Shown here piece by piece: positions 6,340 to 13,315 of a DNA stretch of 32,559 bases; position 1 is the stretch's first letter, and each line of letters starts with the position of its first letter. Both the position numbers and the translations under genes were made by a program. This stretch comes from Bacteroidota bacterium (lineage in GTDB: Bacteria; Bacteroidota; Bacteroidia; Chitinophagales; Chitinophagaceae), in NCBI GenBank assembly GCA_023433265.1, contig JAEZDR010000180.1, positions 1-32,559 on the forward strand, in the 5' to 3' direction. The notes under the pieces were generated by a model. It did no database searches. It was given only the letters and a program-made list of their open reading frames with translations, and was not told the DNA's origin.

Positions 6340-8868
6340 TTACGAAGCTTTTACATTCTCCTCCGGTTTTTTCGGAACATGTTGGAAGGTAATTTTCTCG
6401 TTTTCCTTGTCAAGGTCTGCAATTAATACATCTCCGGCCTTCACGTTCATATTTAGGATATCTTCTGCTAAGGGATCTTCCAGGTATTTCTGTATCGCCC
6501 TGTGTAGTGGCCTTGCACCGAACTGCGAATCATATCCCTTGTCCGCAATAAAATCCTTGGCTTCGTTTGTAAGTTGTAGTTCAAAACCAAGGGTACTAAG
6601 GCGTTTATAAACACCTTTCATCAGGATATCGATAATCTCGAAGATATTTTCTTTTGAAAGTGAGTTGAATATTACAATATCATCAATCCTGTTAAGGAAC
6701 TCAGGCGAGAAAGTACGTTTCAATGCCTTCTCAATAACTGCTTTGTTATTCTCTTCCTGGTTTTGCATCCTTGCCGTAGTGGCAAATCCAACACCATCTC
6801 CGAATTCCTTTAATTGGCGTACGCCAATGTTAGAAGTCATGATGATCATGGTATTCTTAAAGTCCACTTTGCGGCCGAGACCATCGGTAAGCTGACCATC
6901 GTCCAACACCTGCAACAAAATATTGTAGATGTCAGGGTGTGCTTTCTCTATCTCATCGAGGAGGATTACACTGTAAGGCTTACGGCGAACTCTTTCAGTA
7001 AGCTGACCACCCTCTTCGTAACCCACGTATCCCGGAGGTGCACCAATAAGGCGGCTGACGGTGAACTTCTCCATGTATTCACTCATATCGATCCTGATAA
7101 GAGAGTCTTCTGAGTCGAACATGTAGCGTGCAAGAGCACGGGCAAGCTCTGTTTTACCCACCCCGGTTGGTCCAAGGAATACAAAAGTTCCTATGGGTTT
7201 TTTAGGATCTTTCAATCCTACGCGGTTACGTTGAATTGCTTTTACAATCTTGCTGATAGCATCCTGCTGGCCCACTACCATACCCTTCATATCGTCGGCC
7301 ATATGGCGAAGCTTTTCGCTTTCTGCCTGTACCATACGTTTAACTGGTATGCCCGTCATCATGCTCACCACTTCAGCAATATCTTCTTCTTCTATGGGGT
7401 AGCGTTTGTTCTTGCTTTCTTCTTCCCATATAGCCTTTGCCTTTTCAAGTTCTTCACCCAAGCGCTTTTCTGTATCGCGCAGTGCTGCAGCTTCTTCAAA
7501 ACGCTGGCTTTTGACTACTTTATTTTTCTCCAGCTTGATATCCTCGATCTTCTTTTCAAGTTCAAGAATATTCTGTGGAACGTTGATATTCTTTAAGTGT
7601 ACCCTGGCGCCTACCTCGTCCAGCACATCAATTGCTTTATCTGGCAACAGACGGTCTGTCATGTAGCGGTCACTCAGCTTTACGCAAGCCTCGATAGCTT
7701 CTTTGCTATAGGCTACGTTGTGATACTCTTCGTATTTGCTCTTAATGTTGTTGAGGATAATTTCAGTTTCCTCTACGCTTGGCGGATCTACCATCACCTT
7801 TTGGAAACGACGGTCAAGGGCACCATCTTTCTCAATGTACATGCGGTACTCGTCCAAAGTAGAAGCTCCGATGCACTGCAGTTCTCCCCTGGCAAGGGCT
7901 GGTTTAAATATGTTGCTGGCATCGAGTGATCCGCTAGCACCACCTGCGCCCACGATCGTATGAATTTCATCGATGAAGAGGATAACGTCCCTGTTCTTCT
8001 CCAGCTCGTTCATGATGGCTTTCATTCTTTCATCGAACTGACCGCGGTACTTGGTGCCTGCTACGAGTGCAGCAAGATCAAGGCTGATAACCCTTTTGTC
8101 GAAGAGCACCCTGCTAACCTTACGTTGTACGATGCGAAGCGCGAGGCCTTCTACGATTGCGGTTTTACCCACGCCCGGTTCACCGATAAGGATGGGATTG
8201 TTCTTTTTGCGGCGGGAAAGGATTTGGGAAACCCTTTCAATTTCCTCCTCCCGGCCCACAATCGGGTCGAGGGTCCCCATTTCCGCAAGCTTGGTTATAT
8301 CCCTTCCAAAATTGTCCAGAACGGGAGTTTTGGACTTTGCATTGCCTGGTTTGTTCTTTTGAGATGAATAGCTTTTCTTCTCATCTTCAAAATCATCATC
8401 TTCTTCCTGATACTCGCTGCGTGTGTCGTTACTTTTTACCATACCTAATTCGTTGCGGAAAGCATCGTAGTCAACCTCATAGTTACCTAGAATTTGGGTA
8501 GCAATGTTTTCCTTGTTTTTCAATATGGAAAGCATAAGGTGCTCGGTTTCTACCAGTGGGCTTTTTAGGGCCTTTGCTTCTAAAACCGTGACTCTTATTA
8601 CTTTCTCCGCCTGTTTGGTTAGCGGCAGACTGTTTATGTTAGCAATATTTTTGCCTGTTTTGTCTTTTACAGCAAGTTCAACTTCTTTTCGAAGTTCATA
8701 CAAGTCAACATTCAGTTGTTTAAGGATTTTGATGGCCGTGTTTTCACCTTCGCGTATTAAGCCTAACAAGAGGTGCTCAGTGCCAATAAAATCATTTCCC
8801 AATCTCAACGCTTCCTCCCTGCTAAACGAAATGATCTCTTTCACCTGGGCTGAAAAGTTATTATCCAT
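6340..8868 (-). CDS. clpC: Clp protease ATP-binding subunit ClpC
   Basis: 842 residues from ATG 8868. The frame extends eight more codons, but only to a TTG, and AAGGA lies just upstream of this ATG. It is an HSP100 unfoldase that feeds substrates to ClpP. The domain order is a Clp_N double repeat (about 1-150), an acidic linker, and a first AAA+ module with Walker A GEPGVGKT (229-236) and Walker B ILFIDEIHT. A UVR-type coiled motif (about 451-470, KSQRFEEAAALRD) marks ClpC rather than ClpA or ClpB. The second AAA+ module has GPTGVGKT (566-573), a VGF loop expected to dock ClpP, and a C-terminal D2-small domain with ARPLHRAIQKYLEDPLAE. The gene is monocistronic. A weak TATACTTG (8891-8898) may be its -7 element. 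No heat-shock operator is evident. Confidence 0.96.
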   Translation of the reverse strand: MDNNFSAQVKEIISFSREEALRLGNDFIGTEHLLLGLIREGENTAIKILKQLNVDLYELRKEVELAVKDKTGKNIANINSLPLTKQAEKVIRVTVLEAKALKSPLVETEHLMLSILKNKENIATQILGNYEVDYDAFRNELGMVKSNDTRSEYQEEDDDFEDEKKSYSSQKNKPGNAKSKTPVLDNFGRDITKLAEMGTLDPIVGREEEIERVSQILSRRKKNNPILIGEPGVGKTAIVEGLALRIVQRKVSRVLFDKRVISLDLAALVAGTKYRGQFDERMKAIMNELEKNRDVILFIDEIHTIVGAGGASGSLDASNIFKPALARGELQCIGASTLDEYRMYIEKDGALDRRFQKVMVDPPSVEETEIILNNIKSKYEEYHNVAYSKEAIEACVKLSDRYMTDRLLPDKAIDVLDEVGARVHLKNINVPQNILELEKKIEDIKLEKNKVVKSQRFEEAAALRDTEKRLGEELEKAKAIWEEESKNKRYPIEEEDIAEVVSMMTGIPVKRMVQAESEKLRHMADDMKGMVVGQQDAISKIVKAIQRNRVGLKDPKKPIGTFVFLGPTGVGKTELARALARYMFDSEDSLIRIDMSEYMEKFTVSRLIGAPPGYVGYEEGGQLTERVRRKPYSVILLDEIEKAHPDIYNILLQVLDDGQLTDGLGRKVDFKNTMIIMTSNIGVRQLKEFGDGVGFATTARMQNQEENNKAVIEKALKRTFSPEFLNRIDDIVIFNSLSKENIFEIIDILMKGVYKRLSTLGFELQLTNEAKDFIADKGYDSQFGARPLHRAIQKYLEDPLAEDILNMNVKAGDVLIADLDKENEKITFQHVPKKPEENVKAS

Positions 8869-8902
8869 TTTATTTTCCTTCTTATGATACAAGTATAACG
8901 AA

Positions 8903-8910
8903 TATTTTTG
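8903..8910 (+). promoter_or_regulatory. Candidate -7 element for the STAS gene
   Basis: TATTTTTG matches TAnnTTTG exactly. It sits about 53 bases upstream of the ATG at 8963, in the short divergent gap shared with clpC. No convincing -33 TTTG is present. Confidence 0.4.
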
Positions 8911-8962
8911 GTGGTATTTCAGCAGGTTTTACACAAGCTGTTAATCATTTAATAAACTAGAA

Positions 8963-9361
8963 ATGAAGGTCAAAATTGATACCAAGGAAAAATTTACCGT
9001 CATAACGCCAGTAATTTCTATGCTAGGTGACAACTTCTCAGACGACCTTGGAAACACTCTGAAAGACCACTTAGGACACTCAATGCCCAATGTAGTACTT
9101 AATTTACAGGGGGTGGAAGAAATTACAGAAACCGCCGCGGAACAACTAGCTGCTATTCAACAAGAATTTTACAACCAGAGTGCCTCGTTCGTGATTTGTG
9201 GGTTAAGGCAAAAAGTTGAGGAAAAATTGGAACAGTTGGAACTACTTGAGGTAATGAATGTTACCCCATCGGAGAGTGAAGCCTGGGATATTGTGCAGAT
9301 GGAAGAGATAGAAAGGGAGCTATTGGACGGCGATGATATAAGCTTTGAGAAGCAGGATTAG
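8963..9361 (+). CDS. STAS-domain protein (anti-sigma-antagonist-like)
   Basis: 132 residues. The pattern resembles a single STAS domain: an N-terminal strand pair (KFTVITPVISMLGDNFSDDL), the NVVLNLQGVEEITETAAEQLAAIQQEF strand-loop-helix at about 44-70, then SFVICGLRQKVEEKLEQLELLEVM and an acidic tail. STAS proteins of the SpoIIAA type are switched by phosphorylation of a Ser in the loop after the central strand. Here that loop reads ITETAAEQ and contains no Ser, so phospho-switching on serine is unlikely. A Thr is present nearby. No kinase, phosphatase or sigma gene adjoins it. Partner and role are unknown. Confidence 0.7.
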   Translation: MKVKIDTKEKFTVITPVISMLGDNFSDDLGNTLKDHLGHSMPNVVLNLQGVEEITETAAEQLAAIQQEFYNQSASFVICGLRQKVEEKLEQLELLEVMNVTPSESEAWDIVQMEEIERELLDGDDISFEKQD

Positions 9362-9396
9362 CCAAAACTTAGAGGGGATAGGTGACGGCAGGGGTT

Positions 9397-9547
9397 GTTA
9401 TGCGTGCCTTTGCGTGCCGTTTACTGGCGCCTTTGCATGAGGGATACTACACCTTTGCATGAAGGATACTACACCTTTTGCTGAGATTTAAAACGCTGCA
9501 GATACGCTGCAGATACGCTGTAAATACGCTATAGGTATGCTGCAAAC
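9397..9547. repeat. 11-bp-period degenerate tandem repeat, tract 2
   Basis: Three unit families follow one another. GTTATGCGTGC (9397), CTTTGCGTGCC (9408) and GTTTACTGGCG (9419) come first. After a one-base slip there is a 22-bp duplication (9431-9452 and 9453-9474, one mismatch) that splits into 11-mers CTTTGCATGAG/CTTTGCATGAA and GGATACTACAC. CTTTTGCTGAG (9475) follows. After seven spacer bases come ACGCTGCAGAT (9493 and 9504), ACGCTGTAAAT (9515), ACGCTATAGGT (9526) and ATGCTGCAAAC (9537). It lies in the convergent gap between the STAS gene and the HMA gene. Confidence 0.85.
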
Positions 9548-10017
9548 CCGCTTTTAGGTAGCGAATTGACACAAAAAATCGGCTTTGATGGTGAAAGCTC
9601 CTTTTTATATGCACAAAAATTAGTATGTTTTCTTATGGGTTGGGTAAACCGGTGGGCTGAGAAAGTGCTAAAGGAGTGGGCGGAGGAAAAGAGAAAAGAA
9701 TGAACCTGGATGTAGGGCAAAAAGAAAGCCCGATAGACATCGGGCTCGTAATTTTCCTTGCACATGAGAGACACTATCATAAATCCTGTTTGGCTTAAGC
9801 TGTTACAGGAACTATTTCAAGATCTGTTCAACCCAATCGTTATGTTTGAATTGACAGGACAAAATTGCAACCCCCACATCCAATAAAAAATGATCTTGAT
9901 CAGGTTTCAAAAAATTGTTTGGTTAGGGGATGTATAAGGAGGAGAACCACAACCTTGAAACATTATACAAGGGGTAACCCTCGGCTAATTAGCAATTGAC
10001 CTGGCGTTTTTGACCCC
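9548..10017. other. Gene-free remainder of the STAS-HMA gap
   Basis: About 470 bases with no coding region I can support. It contains a hairpin at 9727-9746, a 22-codon plus-strand frame (9635-9703) that I do not accept as a gene, and a TGAT-CTTG-ATCA palindrome (9891-9902) resembling a CRP/FNR half-site pair. One such match is expected by chance about every 65 kb, so it carries little weight. Confidence 0.5.
9721..9746 (-). terminator. Candidate minus-strand terminator
   Basis: Perfect eight-base stem AGCCCGAT (9727-9734) / ATCGGGCT (9739-9746). The A-rich stretch at 9720-9727 reads as a U-rich tail on the minus strand. It is ~270 bases beyond the HMA gene stop, so it implies either a long 3' untranslated region or an unseen small RNA. 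Confidence 0.6.
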
Positions 10018-10356
10018 TTATTCTTTTGCCTTACGCTCGTACTGGCAACAGCCGGGCAGTTTGTCATATACTGAATCTTCGGCTCTGTATTTTTCGGTGT
10101 CATGACCAACACTAGCCACTTTTTTCTGGATCTTGTCATTGGTTATTTTATCCGGGTTGTACTTAACTGCCAGGAGTTTGGTATCAGGGTCGTAATCCGC
10201 AGCGATTATGCCCGGCATTTTGAGTGCTTTCTCTATGCGGTTTTTGCACATGCCACATTCGCCGCTTACCTTGATTGTGTCTGCTTTGATGTTTTGCGCC
10301 TGCACCGCAAAAACAGTGAAGATTGTAAAGGACAAGTAAAGAAATAACTGTTTCAT
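10018..10356 (-). CDS. Secreted heavy-metal-associated (HMA) domain protein
   Basis: 112 residues from ATG 10356. A longer frame would run through the promoter, and this ATG begins a clean signal peptide (MKQLFLYLSFTIFTVFAVQA, cleavage after residue ~20). The mature part is one ferredoxin-like HMA domain of the MerP/copper-chaperone type. The metal site is GECGMCKNR with Cys34 and Cys37, followed by the strand LLAVKYNPDKI and the helix ending VASVGHDTEKY. The C-terminus carries a second cysteine pair, PGCCQYERK (Cys103-Cys104), as in a Bacteroidota HMA subgroup. It probably binds copper or a similar soft metal in the periplasm. No efflux pump or copper-resistance genes adjoin it here; the outer-membrane barrel gene is divergent. 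A promoter match lies ~30 bases upstream. Confidence 0.88.
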   Translation of the reverse strand: MKQLFLYLSFTIFTVFAVQAQNIKADTIKVSGECGMCKNRIEKALKMPGIIAADYDPDTKLLAVKYNPDKITNDKIQKKVASVGHDTEKYRAEDSVYDKLPGCCQYERKAKE

Positions 10357-10385
10357 ATCTAAGTATTGAGTGTGTATAGAAAATG

Positions 10386-10413
10386 CAAAGGTACTACGCG
10401 GAGCCTGAAGCAA
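10386..10413 (-). promoter_or_regulatory. Promoter of the HMA gene
   Basis: TACCTTTG (10386-10393, minus strand) exactly matches TAnnTTTG. A TTG (10411-10413) lies 17 bases upstream of it, slightly short of the usual ~19-20. The predicted start point leaves a leader of about 20-25 bases to ATG 10356, which supports that start codon. Confidence 0.55.
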
Positions 10414-10649
10414 TACGCGCCTCTGCGGGCTTTAGACTCCCTGCAAGTATAAATGTTTAATGGGACGGTGTTTGATTTTCATTTTCTACGAAGCCAAAGC
10501 TTTTATGACCGGGATAAGGTACACTCGCATTCAGGCATTGAATTTGAGAGCGTTATCTCGTTTGAATAGCATGTTATGCTAAACTGCTTCTAATGGGATT
10601 AATGAAGACATTCCGAAAGACTTTTAAATGAAATAATAACCACAGACGT

Positions 10650-12059
10650 ATGAAGAAAGCTTTACTGTCAGTATCATTATTGGGTAACCTATTTTTCCTA
10701 ATGCCTTTAGCTTTGATAGCACAGGAGGCGGAACCCACCAATAGACAGGTTGAAAGGGAACGTGAATCGAACACCATCAGCTTTGGAAGGCCGACACACT
10801 TTAGGCCGTACGACCAACGAGGAGTAAATATGTTTGAAACACTGAAAACGGATGATACTTCCGCTTTTACAGGTTTGAAAATTAGCATCGGAGCGGGATT
10901 TACCCAGCAGTTTCAGAACCTGAATCATGACAATCCTGGGGCAACAGCTAATACAACCACGAACCGTTTGTACCCCCTATCGAGCGGATTTATGACTGCG
11001 CAGGCAAATCTTTTCACTGATGTGCAGTTAGGACGTGGTATCAGGCTTAATCTTACGACTTACCTATCCTCCCGCCATCATAATGAGGCATGGGTAAAGG
11101 GAGGTTATATACAGTTTGATAAGCTCCCTTTCCGGGGCCAGTTATTTGAGGACATCATGAGTGTAACCACTATCAGGATCGGTCATTATGAAATTAATTA
11201 CGGAGACGCTCATTACCGCAGGCCTGATGGAGGGCACACGTTACAAAGCCCTTTTATGGAAGGCAACATTATGGATGCTTTTACGACTGAGATAGGAGGC
11301 GACATCTTTGTTCAGAAAAATGGATTCTTTGGAATGCTTGGGCTAACCAATGGAATGATAAAAGGGCATGTGGATGTAGTGGATCCTGCTACTGTTGCAG
11401 ATCAGAACACAAAGCGTAACCCTTCGGTTATTTTAAAGGCAGGATACGACAATCAAATTAGTGAGAAGTTTCGTTTTCGGTTAAGTGGTAGCTGGTATGG
11501 TAACAGCAATGCAGCCGGCAGTGGCCTTACGCTATATGGCGGCGATAGAACCGGGTCGAACTACCAAAACGTAATGGAGCGTGCACCCGCGGGCGCCACT
11601 TTGCCTGCTTCCACTTCCATCTTCGCGTCTGGCAGGTTTAATCCTGGGTTCGGGCGCTCAATCAGCGCTTTTATGATCAACAGTTTTGTAAGGGCGGCAG
11701 GATTTGAATTCTTTGGTACCTATGAATCTGCCAAAGGAAAAGGAAGAACCGAAATTCTTGACCGCAAGGCTGATCAGTTTGCTGTGGAAGGGCTTTACCG
11801 TTTTGGAGCAGATGAAAAGTTATATGTAGGTGCAAGGTATAACGAGGTGAAAGCGACCCCCGCAAGTACAGCGGCCATTGCTTATACAAACCCAGTTAAG
11901 ATAACAAGGGCGGCATTTGCGGCCGGCTGGTTTATTACCAGGAACTTATTACTAAAAGCGGAGTACGTAATTCAGAAGTATAAGGATTTTCCTGCGGCCG
12001 ACTTTAGAGCCGATGGCAGATTTGATGGGTATGTAATTGAGGCTGCTATTGGTTTTTAG
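10650..12059 (+). CDS. Outer-membrane beta-barrel (porin-like) protein
   Basis: 469 residues. An N-terminal signal peptide (MKKALLSVSLLGNLFFLMPLALIAQ, cleavage near 25) is followed by a polar linker to ~70. A long series of amphipathic segments ending in aromatic residues then follows, such as GLKISIGAGFTQQF, RIRLGHYEINYGDAHYR-like strands, KFRFRLSGSWYGNS, FEFFGTYES, KLYVGARYNEV and LLKAEYVIQKY. The protein ends in IEAAIGF, a terminal Phe as expected for BAM-inserted barrels. I cannot assign a substrate. The NMDAF/TTEIGGDIF and LGLTNGMIKG segments suggest a conserved Bacteroidota hypothetical family. A strong terminator separates it from the YceI-like gene. A small inverted repeat TAGCAT-GTT-ATGCTA (10567-10581) lies upstream, with no clear promoter box. 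Confidence 0.75.
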   Translation: MKKALLSVSLLGNLFFLMPLALIAQEAEPTNRQVERERESNTISFGRPTHFRPYDQRGVNMFETLKTDDTSAFTGLKISIGAGFTQQFQNLNHDNPGATANTTTNRLYPLSSGFMTAQANLFTDVQLGRGIRLNLTTYLSSRHHNEAWVKGGYIQFDKLPFRGQLFEDIMSVTTIRIGHYEINYGDAHYRRPDGGHTLQSPFMEGNIMDAFTTEIGGDIFVQKNGFFGMLGLTNGMIKGHVDVVDPATVADQNTKRNPSVILKAGYDNQISEKFRFRLSGSWYGNSNAAGSGLTLYGGDRTGSNYQNVMERAPAGATLPASTSIFASGRFNPGFGRSISAFMINSFVRAAGFEFFGTYESAKGKGRTEILDRKADQFAVEGLYRFGADEKLYVGARYNEVKATPASTAAIAYTNPVKITRAAFAAGWFITRNLLLKAEYVIQKYKDFPAADFRADGRFDGYVIEAAIGF

Positions 12060-12092
12060 CGGAAAAGTTAACCAGTATCAACCATACAAAGC

Positions 12093-12121
12093 AAAGAGCC
12101 TGATTTGAATCAGGCTCTTTT
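12093..12121 (+). terminator. Terminator after the barrel gene
   Basis: AAGAGCCTGA (12094-12103) pairs with TCAGGCTCTT (12110-12119) around a TTTGAA loop, with inner A-T pairs possible and a T-run to 12121. It ends the upstream transcript, so the YceI-like gene needs its own promoter. Confidence 0.88.
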
Positions 12122-12182
12122 AGGTTGTTACAGATAAACTTTGTATTATGCACTTGCACAGGAATTGCATAGTAACCCATTG

Positions 12183-12812
12183 ATGAAGCGACTGATCAAA
12201 ATAATAACCTTAGTTCTGCTGGCGTGTCCGCTGGTCTCCTTTCAACACAGGGGAGATAACCCACGAGGTGCAGGCGCAAGTAAGGAAATGTTGCGTTGGG
12301 CTGTGCAGAAGAGCAGTACACTTCGAATCCTGGGCAGTTCGAACGTAAACAAGTTTGGTTGCGATATTTCGTCTTACAATAAGATTGATACGCTAATTTG
12401 TTTTGCTGACAGGGCTGGCAAACCGGTTCACCTGCGTGGGTCGCTTTCTATTGATGTAAACGCCTTTGACTGTCATAATAAGTTTCTTACAAACGACCTT
12501 AGGAAAACCGTACAAGCCAAGGCACACCCCAAGCTAAACATTAAGTTTCTGACGCTTGACAGGTTCCCGACCTTAAATGGCCCAAGAGATGACCTGAAGG
12601 GGCTTGTTGAGGTGGAACTTGCAGGAAGGGTGAGAAGATTTGAACTTAACTACTCGTTCATAAGATTGCAGGGCAACGCTATCCAATTAAACGGCGGCCG
12701 GGTATTCCAGTTTTCGGATTTTGAATTATCCCCTCCTCAAAAACTTGCAGGTATTATACGCGTCAACGATGAATTTCACGTGGAGTTTAAACTGCTTTTG
12801 TTACCGCTATAG
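12183..12812 (+). CDS. YceI-like periplasmic/outer-membrane-associated protein
   Basis: 209 residues from ATG 12183. The frame is open to a TTG at 12141, but that TTG belongs to a promoter-like AAACTTTG and the ATG begins a signal sequence (MKRLIKIITLVLLACPLVSF). LLAC at residues 12-15 could be a lipobox, so it may be a lipoprotein or an ordinary Sec export product. The body resembles the YceI lipocalin-like fold: STLRILGSSNVNKFGCDI, then LRGSLSIDVNAFDCHNKFLTNDLRKTVQAK and HPKLNIKFLTLD, then GLVEVELAGRVRRFELNYSF, ending in a DEFHVEFKLLLLPL strand. YceI proteins bind polyisoprenoid or other lipophilic ligands; the ligand here is unknown. It follows the barrel gene but has separate transcription. 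Confidence 0.75.
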   Translation: MKRLIKIITLVLLACPLVSFQHRGDNPRGAGASKEMLRWAVQKSSTLRILGSSNVNKFGCDISSYNKIDTLICFADRAGKPVHLRGSLSIDVNAFDCHNKFLTNDLRKTVQAKAHPKLNIKFLTLDRFPTLNGPRDDLKGLVEVELAGRVRRFELNYSFIRLQGNAIQLNGGRVFQFSDFELSPPQKLAGIIRVNDEFHVEFKLLLLPL

Positions 12813-12996
12813 TCTTTTATTCATCAGTAATTAGCCGGACATTTTTCCAGTTTGCGTAATAGCGCAGCACTTATCATTTGCAAAAGCCTGTCTTAGGAAT
12901 GTTGAAATGGAGTAAAGCAAGTACTGCGGTTTTAGCCAGTACCGTAATTAGGCTGGGGTTGGCGTAGCTAAGCGCTGCTGGAAGGGCAAGTGCACA

Positions 12997-13084
12997 ATGT
13001 ATGAGTGGTATGCGAAAGGTATATAAGGAAATGCAGAGAGGTATAAGAGATGTGGTAAAAGCGTATAAAGGATGCATTGAGTTT
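12997..13084. repeat. 11-bp-period degenerate tandem repeat, tract 3a
   Basis: Eight units in register: ATGTATGAGTG (12997), GTATGCGAAAG (13008), GTATATAAGGA (13019), AATGCAGAGAG (13030), GTATAAGAGAT (13041), GTGGTAAAAGC (13052), GTATAAAGGAT (13063), GCATTGAGTTT (13074). The plus strand is purine-rich. Weaker 11-base similarity may continue upstream to about 12953. From 12813 to 12952 I see nothing else. Confidence 0.75.
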
Positions 13085-13123
13085 ATAACAGCTTCAATTC
13101 GGCTCCATATCGGTGTTACCATT

Positions 13124-13221
13124 ATTGCACTCCCTTGGAAACCCATTGCAAACCCATTCCATACCTATTGTAAACCCCTTGCAAGCCTATTGGCAAAGCG
13201 TTGCAAGTATATGGGAATGCC
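13124..13221. repeat. 11-bp-period degenerate tandem repeat, tract 3b
   Basis: Units are CTTGGAAACCC (13134), ATTGCAAACCC (13145), ATTCCATACCT (13156), ATTGTAAACCC (13167), CTTGCAAGCCT (13178), ATTGGCAAAGC (13189), GTTGCAAGTAT (13200) and ATGGGAATGCC (13211), preceded by a 10-base partial unit. The consensus ATTGCAAACCC differs from tract 3a, which lies only 40 bases away, but the period is the same. Confidence 0.85.
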
Positions 13222-13270
13222 GGAGAGCTGACTACTTCCTTCTATGTTTGTGGATTTGGGCTACAGGAAA

Positions 13271-13295
13271 TAAAAAGCCGGGCTAAGGCCCGGCT
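13271..13295 (-). terminator. Terminator of htpG
   Basis: Perfect eight-base stem AGCCGGGC (13276-13283) / GCCCGGCT (13288-13295) with loop TAAG. Five A at its left edge read as a U-run on the minus strand. It lies 20 bases after the htpG stop. Confidence 0.9.
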
Positions 13296-13315
13296 AGTTG
13301 AGTGGAAATACATTT

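Noticed and set aside
8869..8892. N-terminal extension of ClpC (MYHKKENK)
   Set aside because: Starts at TTG, while the following ATG has AAGGA upstream and begins the conserved N-terminus.
9635..9703. 22-codon plus-strand frame (MGWVNRWAEKVLKEW...) resembling an amphipathic peptide
   Set aside because: No ribosome site or promoter, no recognisable family, and an overlapping longer frame on the other strand; too short to separate from chance.
9529..9780. 83-residue minus-strand frame in the STAS-HMA gap
   Set aside because: Covers part of the 11-bp repeat tract and the hairpin, has no recognisable pattern, and is rich in F/S/H in a way typical of non-coding reads.
9818..9840. GTTCAACCC, similar to a tRNA T-loop
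   Set aside because: The flanking bases do not form a T-stem and no acceptor or anticodon stem can be drawn.
9891..9902. TGAT-CTTG-ATCA as a binding site of the REC-CRP regulator
   Set aside because: Not upstream of any gene, and such a match is expected about once per 65 kb by chance.
1970..13221. CRISPR array interpretation of the intergenic repeats
   Set aside because: Units are 11 bases, contiguous, degenerate and without spacers; no cas genes are present.
12874..13231. Frames of 90 (minus) and 76 (plus) residues in the YceI-htpG gap
   Set aside because: They are translations of the 11-bp repeats, which shift frame at each unit; no start signal or family.
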